Below the pieces are notes generated by a model. The model had not been told where the DNA came from. It did no database searches and saw only the letters and a list, made by a program, of their open reading frames with translations. From NCBI GenBank assembly GCA_044340485.1, contig JBIITN010000004.1, positions 30,832-94,831 of the forward strand: DNA of 64,000 nt. The letters run 5' to 3'. How positions within the stretch are numbered: the first letter of the stretch is position 1; every line of letters begins with the position of its first letter. This document shows, piece after piece, positions 52,228 to 59,540 of the stretch. The position numbers and the translations under genes were made by a program. The DNA is from UBA2093 sp044340485 (GTDB lineage: Bacteria; Actinomycetota; Acidimicrobiia; Acidimicrobiales; Ilumatobacteraceae).

Positions 52228-53520
52228 TTACTCGGCGTGATACTGCGTCATGTCGTAAGTCTTGTCATCCATTGGAGTCAACTTGCCACCAGAAATAATG
52301 TCAAAAGCAACTGAACGATTGAAGATTCGTGGGAAGGCCCCGCCTTCACCAGCCCACGGTGTAGTGAAGTCGAGATCGCCGACCATGGAATCCATTTGAA
52401 GGTTGCTTGTGGCATTTGCAGCCTCAATGAATGTGTCGTTGTTTACTTCAAGTCCATCAGCAATCATTTTCTCGACAATCTTTCGAAATCCCTCGAAGGC
52501 TGCCCACGTACCTAAACCAGCAAGCGAGTTCCAGTCAAGGTCCGGAGCGTTGTACTTCTCAAGAGCCGCGCGATAGTCATCCCACATCGGACCGGCAATG
52601 TTCGGGTACGCGTTGATCACAACGCCACCTTCAGTCTCTGCGGGGAATGCTTCTGCGACTTTGACGTTGAGATTTCCTTGAGGACCGTACAAACGTTGAG
52701 TGCCACCGACAGATTTCAAGGCAGGTATGAATCCCAACCACTGGATGTCGCCCATAAAACCGTGAATGCAATCTGAGCCATCACCTGCTTTTGCAGCGAT
52801 CGCGCTGTAATCGGATGCGTTGAGTGGAACCATCACGTACTTTGGCACAGATGGATCTCCCCCGACTGCTTCCCATGCGGCCTGAGTCTGACCTTGGAAA
52901 TAGTCATAGGTGGAACCTTCACCAATAATAAATGCTGGATTTGTGCACCCGTCTTCTTTCATCTTCCATGCTGCTGCAACGTTGAAAGAGAATACTGCGC
53001 CCATGTTGAATGCAATTGGGCTTGAAAACTCTTTTGCGACAACCGGACAACATGCACCGAACCATGCGGTGTTTTCAGATTCCAACACTTCGATAAGCAA
53101 GCTCACATCAACATCAAAGCCTCCAACTAATGCGATCGCGCCCGCGTCTACTGCTTTACGCGCACACGCTGCGTCTTCATTTGGATCTGCTTTTCCATCG
53201 CAAAATGTGACATCTACCGGACGTCCGCCGATGCCACCTTTGTCGTTGATGTACTGCTCATAAATATCTGCTGCAGCTTCAATGTTTGGATATGAAGAGA
53301 TCGAAGAATCAACAGTTGAAACAACCCAAACAACCAATGGTTCTCCAGTCGGCGCTGGTGCCGCTGAATCTATTGTTGTGTCATCTGTACCGCCGTCAGA
53401 TGATGAATCATCATCCCCACACGCAGCAAGTGATAACGCACCCACCAACGCCAGGCTGATGCCCACGCGCAAACCACGTCTCTTCGTGCTTTGCGACGTT
53501 GTACCTTTACACATCCTCAT
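52228..53520 (-). CDS. ABC transporter substrate-binding lipoprotein, paralog 4 of 4
   Basis: This 430-residue paralog has the same lipoprotein layout (LAAC, Cys34). The N-terminal linker (DDTTIDSAAPAPTGEPLVVW) follows paralog 1, not 2 or 3. The middle segment is distinct: TNPAFIIGEGSTYDYFQGQ and a GGDPSVPKYVMVP insertion, with HGFMGDIQWLGFIPA retained. The start was set at ATG 53520 (MRMCKGTTSQS) next to a GGGGG ribosome site, which makes its length equal to paralogs 2 and 3; the frame runs 21 codons further up. It is first in the transport array, after the monooxygenase genes. Confidence 0.92.
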   Translation of the reverse strand: MRMCKGTTSQSTKRRGLRVGISLALVGALSLAACGDDDSSSDGGTDDTTIDSAAPAPTGEPLVVWVVSTVDSSISSYPNIEAAADIYEQYINDKGGIGGRPVDVTFCDGKADPNEDAACARKAVDAGAIALVGGFDVDVSLLIEVLESENTAWFGACCPVVAKEFSSPIAFNMGAVFSFNVAAAWKMKEDGCTNPAFIIGEGSTYDYFQGQTQAAWEAVGGDPSVPKYVMVPLNASDYSAIAAKAGDGSDCIHGFMGDIQWLGFIPALKSVGGTQRLYGPQGNLNVKVAEAFPAETEGGVVINAYPNIAGPMWDDYRAALEKYNAPDLDWNSLAGLGTWAAFEGFRKIVEKMIADGLEVNNDTFIEAANATSNLQMDSMVGDLDFTTPWAGEGGAFPRIFNRSVAFDIISGGKLTPMDDKTYDMTQYHAE

Positions 53521-53569
53521 AAGATGCCCCCTTGTATTCAGACACCGACGTCCTTTAACCGTTGGTGCT

Positions 53570-53583
53570 GTGACGTTAGTCAC
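53570..53583. promoter_or_regulatory. Palindrome GTGACGTTAGTCAC upstream of paralog 4
   Basis: GTGAC-N4-GTCAC, 50 bases before ATG 53520, in the short gap after the monooxygenase gene. Confidence 0.55.
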
Positions 53584-53648
53584 GTTTAAGGAGTCAAGAT
53601 ATCATAAATTCACAATCGCGCGAACAGGGGTAACAGGGAAATGGTGCG

Positions 53649-55259
53649 TCAGGAGATGGAAAAGCCCTTATAACCCTCAGCGGCCACTTGGTTGCACAGC
53701 TCTCGATACGGCCCAACGCCACCAAGGTATGGCAGGAACACACGTGGCTTACCAGGAACATTGGCACCCATGTACCACGAGTTCGCCAGCGGATACAACG
53801 TCATGTTTCCAACTTCGGTGCTGTGTGCCACCCATTCATCTTGAGCCTGTTGGGTTGCCTCAATGACGTGTTGATCTTTATCACGCATTGCGACGAAGAG
53901 ATCCGTCAACCAATCAACATGTTGCTCAATTGACACCATCATGTTCGACAGCACCGATGGACTTTGCGGACCAGTGATGGTGTACATGTTCGGGAAGTTC
54001 GCAATAGCAAGTCCTAAATACGTGGTGGGACCATCTTTCCATTGATCAGACAGTTTGATGCCATGTTTTCCACGGATATCGATTTTCAACAGCGAACCAG
54101 TCATTGCATCGAAACCAGTTGCGTACACAATGGCATCGAACTCATACTGTTCGTCGGTGGTGTTGATTCCAACTGGCGTGATCTCAGTAATAGGCGTTTT
54201 GCGCAAATTAACCAATCGAACATGATCAAGATTGAATGTTGCGTAATAGTCAGTATCGACACACGGACGCTTTGTGCCAAGCGGATGATCGTACGGACAC
54301 AACGCTTCGGCCACCTCTTGATCTTTGACAATCGTTCGGATCTTGTCGCGAGCGAAATCAGCAACAACGTCATTTGCTTTTTTGTTGATCAGGATGTCTT
54401 CAAATGATGCCAGGAATCGAGCAAAGTCTGCAGTTTCCCAACTGTCTTCAAGAATCTGCTGTTGCGTTTTTTCGTCTACTGAAAACATCGGTATCGGTGT
54501 AAAGCTGATTGGGACTCCACCACGTGATTCTTTCGCACGCTGACGATACTCGCGATACTGAGACTTCACTTCTGTCACTTCTTCACTGGTCAATGCGCGA
54601 TTACCTGCAGGCACGGAAAAATTCGGAGTGCGTTGAAACACTGTTAACTGCTTTGCTTGTTTGGCGATGAGCGGTATTGACTGAATAGCTGACGAACCAG
54701 TACCAATTACTGCGACACGTTTTCCTGTGAAGTCCACTCCTTCATGGGGCCATTTTGATGTTTGATATGTAGCGCCTTTATACGTGTCGATGCCAGGAAT
54801 CTCTGGCAATTTTGGCGTTGACAAAGTGCCTACAGCCAACACCAAATGCTGTGTGTCAATGACATCACCGCTATCAGTGGTGATGGTCCAATGCGTATTG
54901 ACTTCATCCCAGATAGCCGACGTGATGGCAGTGTTAAATTGCATGTCAGGCCACAGGTTGTAACGATCCGCAACATGATTTGCATATTTTAAGATTTCTG
55001 GCTGGGTGGCATACTTTTCCGTCCACTCCCACTCTTGCTCCAACTCGGGATCAAAAGAGTACGAATAGTCAAGTGAACGCACATCACAACGTGCACCTGG
55101 ATAACGATTCCAATACCACGTACCACCAACTCCGCTTGCTTTGTCAAAGACTCGGACGTTAAATCCCAGTCCACGTAACCGATGTAACAAGTACATTCCG
55201 GCAAAGCCTGCACCGACGACAACAATGTCGCGTGTTGATGTCACTGATGAGTCAGCCAT
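53649..55259 (-). CDS. Baeyer-Villiger-type flavin monooxygenase, paralog 1 of 3
   Basis: This 536-residue protein follows class B flavin monooxygenases of the cyclohexanone/phenylacetone monooxygenase group. The FAD Rossmann motif is VVVGAGFAGMYLLHRLR near residue 14, followed by GVGGTWYWNRYPGARCD and DYSYSFDPELEQEWEW. The NADPH Rossmann motif is GKRVAVIGTGSSAIQSIP near 178. The Baeyer-Villiger fingerprint FxGxxxHxxxWP appears as YKGATYQTSKWP, with Tyr for Phe and Gln for His. CVDTDYYATFN, IVYATGFDAMTGSL and ITGPQSPSVLSNM are conserved in all three paralogs. It would oxidise a ketone to an ester or lactone, if the His is not essential. GGGGAC precedes ATG 55259. Confidence 0.92.
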   Translation of the reverse strand: MADSSVTSTRDIVVVGAGFAGMYLLHRLRGLGFNVRVFDKASGVGGTWYWNRYPGARCDVRSLDYSYSFDPELEQEWEWTEKYATQPEILKYANHVADRYNLWPDMQFNTAITSAIWDEVNTHWTITTDSGDVIDTQHLVLAVGTLSTPKLPEIPGIDTYKGATYQTSKWPHEGVDFTGKRVAVIGTGSSAIQSIPLIAKQAKQLTVFQRTPNFSVPAGNRALTSEEVTEVKSQYREYRQRAKESRGGVPISFTPIPMFSVDEKTQQQILEDSWETADFARFLASFEDILINKKANDVVADFARDKIRTIVKDQEVAEALCPYDHPLGTKRPCVDTDYYATFNLDHVRLVNLRKTPITEITPVGINTTDEQYEFDAIVYATGFDAMTGSLLKIDIRGKHGIKLSDQWKDGPTTYLGLAIANFPNMYTITGPQSPSVLSNMMVSIEQHVDWLTDLFVAMRDKDQHVIEATQQAQDEWVAHSTEVGNMTLYPLANSWYMGANVPGKPRVFLPYLGGVGPYRELCNQVAAEGYKGFSIS

Positions 55260-55333
55260 GATCTCAGTCCCCTATTTCTTATATGAGGTATTTTTGCAAC
55301 TAGTTGTTGTAGATGTGGTTTTGTGTTCACCGC

Positions 55334-56944
55334 TCAGGCGAACACAAAACCTCTGTAATCCTCTGCGGCCACGTTGTCACAAATCTCACGATAGGGACCT
55401 ACGCCTCCGAGATACGGCAAGAACACACGTGGTTTACCAGGAACATTGGCGCCCATGTACCACGAATTTGCTAATGGATATAGTGATGCGTTACCCACAT
55501 CAGAACTGTGATGGATCCACTCATCTTGTGCCTGCTGTGTTGCCTCAATCACTGAACGACCCTTGTCGCGCATGGTGACAAACAAATCCGTCAACCAATC
55601 AACGTGTTGCTCGATGGACACCATCATGTTCGACAGCACTGACGGGCTCTGTGGGCCCGTAATGGTGTACATGTTCGGGAAGTTTGCGATTGCAAGACCC
55701 AGATATGTGGTGGGACCATCTTTCCACTGGTCTGCGAGATTGGTTCCGTTCCTACCGCGGATGTCAATCTTCAAGATTGAGCCAGTCATCGCATCGAAAC
55801 CAGTTGCAAAGACAATGGCATCGAACTCGAAACTCTCGTCTGTTGTCTTAATGCCAGTGGGCGTGATCTCGGTGAGCGGTGTCTTGCGGAGGTTTACTAA
55901 GCGAACATGATCCAAGTTGTAGGTGGCGTAATAGTCGGTGTCAACACACGGACGTTTCGTACCAATCGGATGGTCGTATGGGCACAATGCTTCAGCAATT
56001 TCTGGATCTTGCACGATGGAGCGGATCTTATTGCGGAAGAAATCTGCAACAACATCGTTTGCTTTCTTGTCGATAAGAACGTCTTCAAATGACGCGATCA
56101 TTCTCATGAAGTCAGCCGTATCCCATGCATTATTAAGGATCTTTTGCTGCTCGTCTGACGACACGGAAAATGTCGGCACTGGTGTGAAGTCAAATGGGAT
56201 GCCGTTTGCCGATACCTTCGCACGTTGCCGATGCTCGCGATAGTTCGACTTCACTTCGGACACCTCTTTGGTTTCCAACTTGCGGTTTCCGGCAGGCCCA
56301 GAAAAGTTTGGTGTGCGTTGGAACACAGTGAGCTGTTTTGCTTGTTTTGCAATAAGTGGAATCGACTGAATTGCTGATGAACCGGTTCCGATCACAGCAA
56401 CGCGCTTTCCTGTGAAGTCGACACCCTCATGCGGCCACAGTGATGTCTGATACTTGGGTCCTTTGAAACTCTCGATACCGGGAATCTCGGGAAGTTTTGG
56501 TGTTGACAGAGTTCCAACTGCCAGCACGAAATGTTGCGTGTCAATCACGTCGCCTTTGTCAGTTGTGACTGTCCAACGCCCACGCGCATCGTCGAAAATT
56601 GCTGAGGTAATTGCCGTTTCAAACTTCATGTTGGGCCACAAGTTGTAACGCTCTGCAACATGATTTGCGTATCTCAGAATCTCTGGTTGAGTGGCGTACT
56701 TCTCTGTCCACTCCCACTCTTGTTCCAACTCGGGATCGAATGAGTACGAGTAATCAAGTGAGCGCACATCACAACGTGCACCTGGATAACGGTTCCAGTA
56801 CCACGTACCGCCAACTCCGCTTGCTTTGTCAAACACCTGAACCTGGAAACCCAAACTACGTAAACGGTGAAGTAGGTACATGCCGGCAAAACCAGCTCCT
56901 ACGACGACGACATCTTGTGTCGATGTGACTGCTTTGGTTGACAT
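55334..56944 (-). CDS. Baeyer-Villiger-type flavin monooxygenase, paralog 2 of 3
   Basis: This protein has 536 residues, the same length as the other two copies. ATG 56944 (MSTKAVTSTQDV) is preceded by GGGGG at seven bases; the frame extends two codons further to a TTG. The FAD and NADPH motifs are as in paralog 1. The fingerprint reads FKGPKYQTSLWP, again with Gln at the His position. The part that differs most from paralog 1 is about residues 225-290 (ANGIPFDFTPVPTFSVSSDE), which lies in the region bordering the substrate pocket in related structures. It follows the esterase gene after a long hairpin (57069-57098) and precedes paralog 1 by 74 bases. Confidence 0.92.
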   Translation of the reverse strand: MSTKAVTSTQDVVVVGAGFAGMYLLHRLRSLGFQVQVFDKASGVGGTWYWNRYPGARCDVRSLDYSYSFDPELEQEWEWTEKYATQPEILRYANHVAERYNLWPNMKFETAITSAIFDDARGRWTVTTDKGDVIDTQHFVLAVGTLSTPKLPEIPGIESFKGPKYQTSLWPHEGVDFTGKRVAVIGTGSSAIQSIPLIAKQAKQLTVFQRTPNFSGPAGNRKLETKEVSEVKSNYREHRQRAKVSANGIPFDFTPVPTFSVSSDEQQKILNNAWDTADFMRMIASFEDVLIDKKANDVVADFFRNKIRSIVQDPEIAEALCPYDHPIGTKRPCVDTDYYATYNLDHVRLVNLRKTPLTEITPTGIKTTDESFEFDAIVFATGFDAMTGSILKIDIRGRNGTNLADQWKDGPTTYLGLAIANFPNMYTITGPQSPSVLSNMMVSIEQHVDWLTDLFVTMRDKGRSVIEATQQAQDEWIHHSSDVGNASLYPLANSWYMGANVPGKPRVFLPYLGGVGPYREICDNVAAEDYRGFVFA

Positions 56945-57068
56945 AACCAAACCCCCTATGGCTCTTTGACGGCCGCGTCGGACCGATCAAACCTTCACCA
57001 CCCCCCAGTGGCGAATTGAGATCAACGTATCACATATTTGCACAGCACAATGATCGGACAGACAGCAC

Positions 57069-57098
57069 AGAGCCGGCGTCCCAGGAGACGCCGGCTCT
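57069..57098. terminator. Strong hairpin between esterase and monooxygenase genes
   Basis: Perfect 12-base arms (AGAGCCGGCGTC and complement) around a six-base loop, 38 bases after the esterase stop. There is no T run on either side, so intrinsic termination is uncertain. Confidence 0.55.
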
Positions 57099-57136
57099 GA
57101 TTGAACTGATATGTACGTTGATTAACGCGTAGAGAT

Positions 57137-58087
57137 CTACGGGCGAGGTGGCCACACGTTCACGGAATAGCGCAAATGTCGGCCAGCGTCGTCATAGGCA
57201 GCGGTTGCTGATGGAAACACTCCGCCCATTTGAAAAAACCCGTGAATCTGACCATCAAAACGAGTGAGGTGGACATCTACGCCATGTTCTTTCAATTTGT
57301 TGGCATACGCCTCGCCCTCATCGCGCAAGGGATCGAATTCCGCGGTGTACACAATTGCCGGCGGCAGACCTTTTAAGTCTTTTGCTTGCAACGGACTGGC
57401 GTACGGGTTCTTGCCATCTGCTGGGCTCGCCAAGTAGTGATCCCAGAACCATTCCATCATGTCTTTGGTAAGTAGGTAGTTGTCGCCATTGTCCTTGTAG
57501 GAGACGGTGTCGTAGGCGTGATTTGTCACTGGGTACACAAGCAATTGCAACTGGATATTTGAAAGACCCTCATCACGAGCCTTCAATGCAACAGCAGCAG
57601 CAAGATTTCCTCCTGCAGAGTCTCCACCCACGGCAAGCTTCATCGGATCAACTTTGACTGATTCTCCATTTTCAGCAAACCATTTAAATACTGCGTAGCA
57701 ATCGTTGAATGGAGTCGGGAACTTATGTTCTGGAGATAAACGATATTCCACATTTGCAACACGACAACCACCGCGCGATGCAATTGCATTACATGCGGGA
57801 GACAGACTTGCACGATCGCCTATCACCCAACCACCACCGTGGTAATAAATGAGGCAACCTGATACTCCGTAAAGCCCACGAGGCGTAATCAAAGTAACCA
57901 GAATTTCTCCACCTTCAACAGGAATGGAGATCTCTTGTGTCTCTGCAACTGGTTCAGCTTCTCCAGCTAGAGCTGCGAAACCTTCTGCTGCTTGTCTCGC
58001 TTCATTTGGAGCCAACGTGTTCAACGGTGGCGCACCCGCTTCTTCCATTTGTTGAAGTAGTCCCGCTGCGATTGGATCTAATGGCAT
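57137..58087 (-). CDS. HSL-family alpha/beta hydrolase (esterase), copy A
   Basis: This 316-residue protein is of the bacterial hormone-sensitive-lipase family. The oxyanion-hole motif is YYHGGGWVIGDR near residue 83, the nucleophile elbow GDSAGGNLAAAVALKARDEG near 155, the acid Asp in EFDPLRDEGEAYANKLKEHG near 250, and the His in GQIHGFFQMGG near 280. It lacks a signal peptide and should be cytosolic. The first 20 residues (MPLDPIAAGLLQQMEEAGAP) are identical in copy B. It would hydrolyse the ester or lactone made by the flanking monooxygenases; this is inferred from position. AAGGAG lies before ATG 58087. Confidence 0.92.
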   Translation of the reverse strand: MPLDPIAAGLLQQMEEAGAPPLNTLAPNEARQAAEGFAALAGEAEPVAETQEISIPVEGGEILVTLITPRGLYGVSGCLIYYHGGGWVIGDRASLSPACNAIASRGGCRVANVEYRLSPEHKFPTPFNDCYAVFKWFAENGESVKVDPMKLAVGGDSAGGNLAAAVALKARDEGLSNIQLQLLVYPVTNHAYDTVSYKDNGDNYLLTKDMMEWFWDHYLASPADGKNPYASPLQAKDLKGLPPAIVYTAEFDPLRDEGEAYANKLKEHGVDVHLTRFDGQIHGFFQMGGVFPSATAAYDDAGRHLRYSVNVWPPRP

Positions 58088-58134
58088 TGTGTTTCTCCTT
58101 GTTCCTCGTTGGCAACCCCCGCTACCAACGTCGA

Positions 58135-58157
58135 TGTACTGTCACGTGTGAAGTACA
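58135..58157. promoter_or_regulatory. Inverted repeat upstream of esterase copy A
   Basis: TGTACT and AGTACA arms enclose an 11-base centre containing CACGTG, 48 bases before ATG 58087. It is a candidate operator, different from the GTGAC/GTCAC set. Confidence 0.35.
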
Positions 58158-58352
58158 AGTTGACGACGTCAATGTCGTCTCCCCTACTTCCCGACCGTAG
58201 CAAGAATTTTCACACCCAAATTCCACGACGCCCGCCCCACAAATACCCATTGGTAGAAACAACGTGGTGGGTGAAGTCATCGGAAAATGACAAGTGGCCG
58301 ACACACCGAAAGGCATGCCGACCACTGTTGTCAATTATCTGTGTGTACAGAA

Positions 58353-59285
58353 TCAGGCAAGCGCCTTCTTCATGTGGTTGGCAGCATCTGCATATGCATC
58401 AGACGCTGCTGGGAACACGCCACCCATCTGGAAGAACGCATGGATCTGTCCGTCATACCGCTTTGAGTGAACGAGGAGACCAGCATCTTTCAGACGTGCA
58501 GCATATGCTTCGCCTTCGTCACGCAATGGATCGAACTCTGCGGTATACACCACTGCTGGAGCAATGCCTTTCACGTCGGCAGCTTGCAATGGGCTCACGT
58601 ATGGGTTCTTACTATCTGCTGGGCTCGCCAAGTAATGATTCCAGAACCATTCCATCATCGAACGGGTGAGCAAATAGTTTTCGCCATTGTCTTTGTATGA
58701 CTGTGTTCCGTATGAGTGGTCTGTCACTGGATACACCAACAACTGCAATTTCAGTCCCGACACCTTTTCGTCACGGGCTTTCAGCGCAACTGCTGCGGCA
58801 AGGTTTCCACCAGCTGAGTCTCCGCCAACAGCAAGCTTGGTGGGGTCAACACCCACTGATGCGCCATTTTGTGTGAACCACTTGAAAACTGCGTAGCAAT
58901 CATCGAATGGAGCGGGGAACTTATGCTCTGGTGCCAATCGGTATTCCACGTTTGCAACGCGCATTCCCGAGCGGGCAGCAAGTTGATGACATGCCGGATC
59001 AAGCGTGCTGCGGTCACCGATAACCCAACCACCACCGTGGTAGTAAATCAAACAACCAGAGGTTGCTGCTGCACCCTTTGGAGTGATCAAGGTAACGAGG
59101 ATGTCGCCACCAGGACCAGGAATCTTCAATTCCTTTGTCTCTTGCACTTCTTCAAGTTCGCCAGCAAGAGCGGCGAAACCGGCAGCGGCTTCACGAGCTT
59201 CTGGTGGTGCAAGGGAATCAATCGGCGGTGCGCCTGCTTCTTCCATTTGCTGAAGCAGTCCGGCTGCGATGGGATCTAATGGCAT
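58353..59285 (-). CDS. HSL-family alpha/beta hydrolase (esterase), copy B
   Basis: This 310-residue paralog of copy A has the same motifs: YYHGGGWVIGDR, GDSAGGNLAAAVALKARDE, EFDPLRDEGEAYAARLKDAG and GQIHAFFQMGG. Here Ala follows the catalytic His instead of Gly. The copies share most of their length and differ mainly in the linker around residues 45-65 and at the C terminus (NHMKKALA here). GAGGAG precedes the ATG. It is separated from copy A by 265 bases and from the third monooxygenase by 255 bases, both with candidate operators. Confidence 0.92.
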   Translation of the reverse strand: MPLDPIAAGLLQQMEEAGAPPIDSLAPPEAREAAAGFAALAGELEEVQETKELKIPGPGGDILVTLITPKGAAATSGCLIYYHGGGWVIGDRSTLDPACHQLAARSGMRVANVEYRLAPEHKFPAPFDDCYAVFKWFTQNGASVGVDPTKLAVGGDSAGGNLAAAVALKARDEKVSGLKLQLLVYPVTDHSYGTQSYKDNGENYLLTRSMMEWFWNHYLASPADSKNPYVSPLQAADVKGIAPAVVYTAEFDPLRDEGEAYAARLKDAGLLVHSKRYDGQIHAFFQMGGVFPAASDAYADAANHMKKALA

Positions 59286-59336
59286 GATGTCTCCTCATGT
59301 TGAATAGTTGCGACACATCCTAAATGTCGCGACCTG

Positions 59337-59353
59337 TTGCACGTTACGTGCAA
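59337..59353. promoter_or_regulatory. Perfect inverted repeat TTGCACG-TTA-CGTGCAA
   Basis: Seven-base arms with a three-base spacer, 52 bases before the start of esterase copy B. A third, looser repeat (GCGACA...TGTCGC, 59310-59330) lies between it and the gene. Confidence 0.5.
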
Positions 59354-59390
59354 GAAATGATTTGTGCTGCATCAAGTAACAGCAATAAGT

Positions 59391-59407
59391 AATTACGAAA
59401 CGTAATT
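59391..59407. promoter_or_regulatory. Perfect inverted repeat AATTACG-AAA-CGTAATT
   Basis: Same 7-3-7 layout and the same ACG-N3-CGT core as the repeat 54 bases away. The pair looks like two sites for one dimeric repressor. Confidence 0.5.
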
Positions 59408-59416
59408 CAAACGAAT

Positions 59417-59456
59417 CCTGCTCGTTGCATGCACACTTGCGCACACAACGAGCAGG
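59417..59456 (-). terminator. Hairpin downstream of monooxygenase paralog 3
   Basis: Perfect 11-base arms (CCTGCTCGTTG and complement) around an 18-base loop, 85 bases past the stop at 59541. There is no T run. Confidence 0.45.
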
Positions 59457-59540
59457 TCGTCTGAGGTTAAATCAGCGAAATGTTTAATTTCGCATATGAA
59501 CTAAGTATCAATGAAAAGCTGTTGTAGCTACAGGCTTCGC

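Noticed and set aside
55297..55306. CAACTAGTTG palindrome before monooxygenase paralog 1
   Set aside because: A ten-base palindrome is expected by chance, and no other copy is seen in the island.
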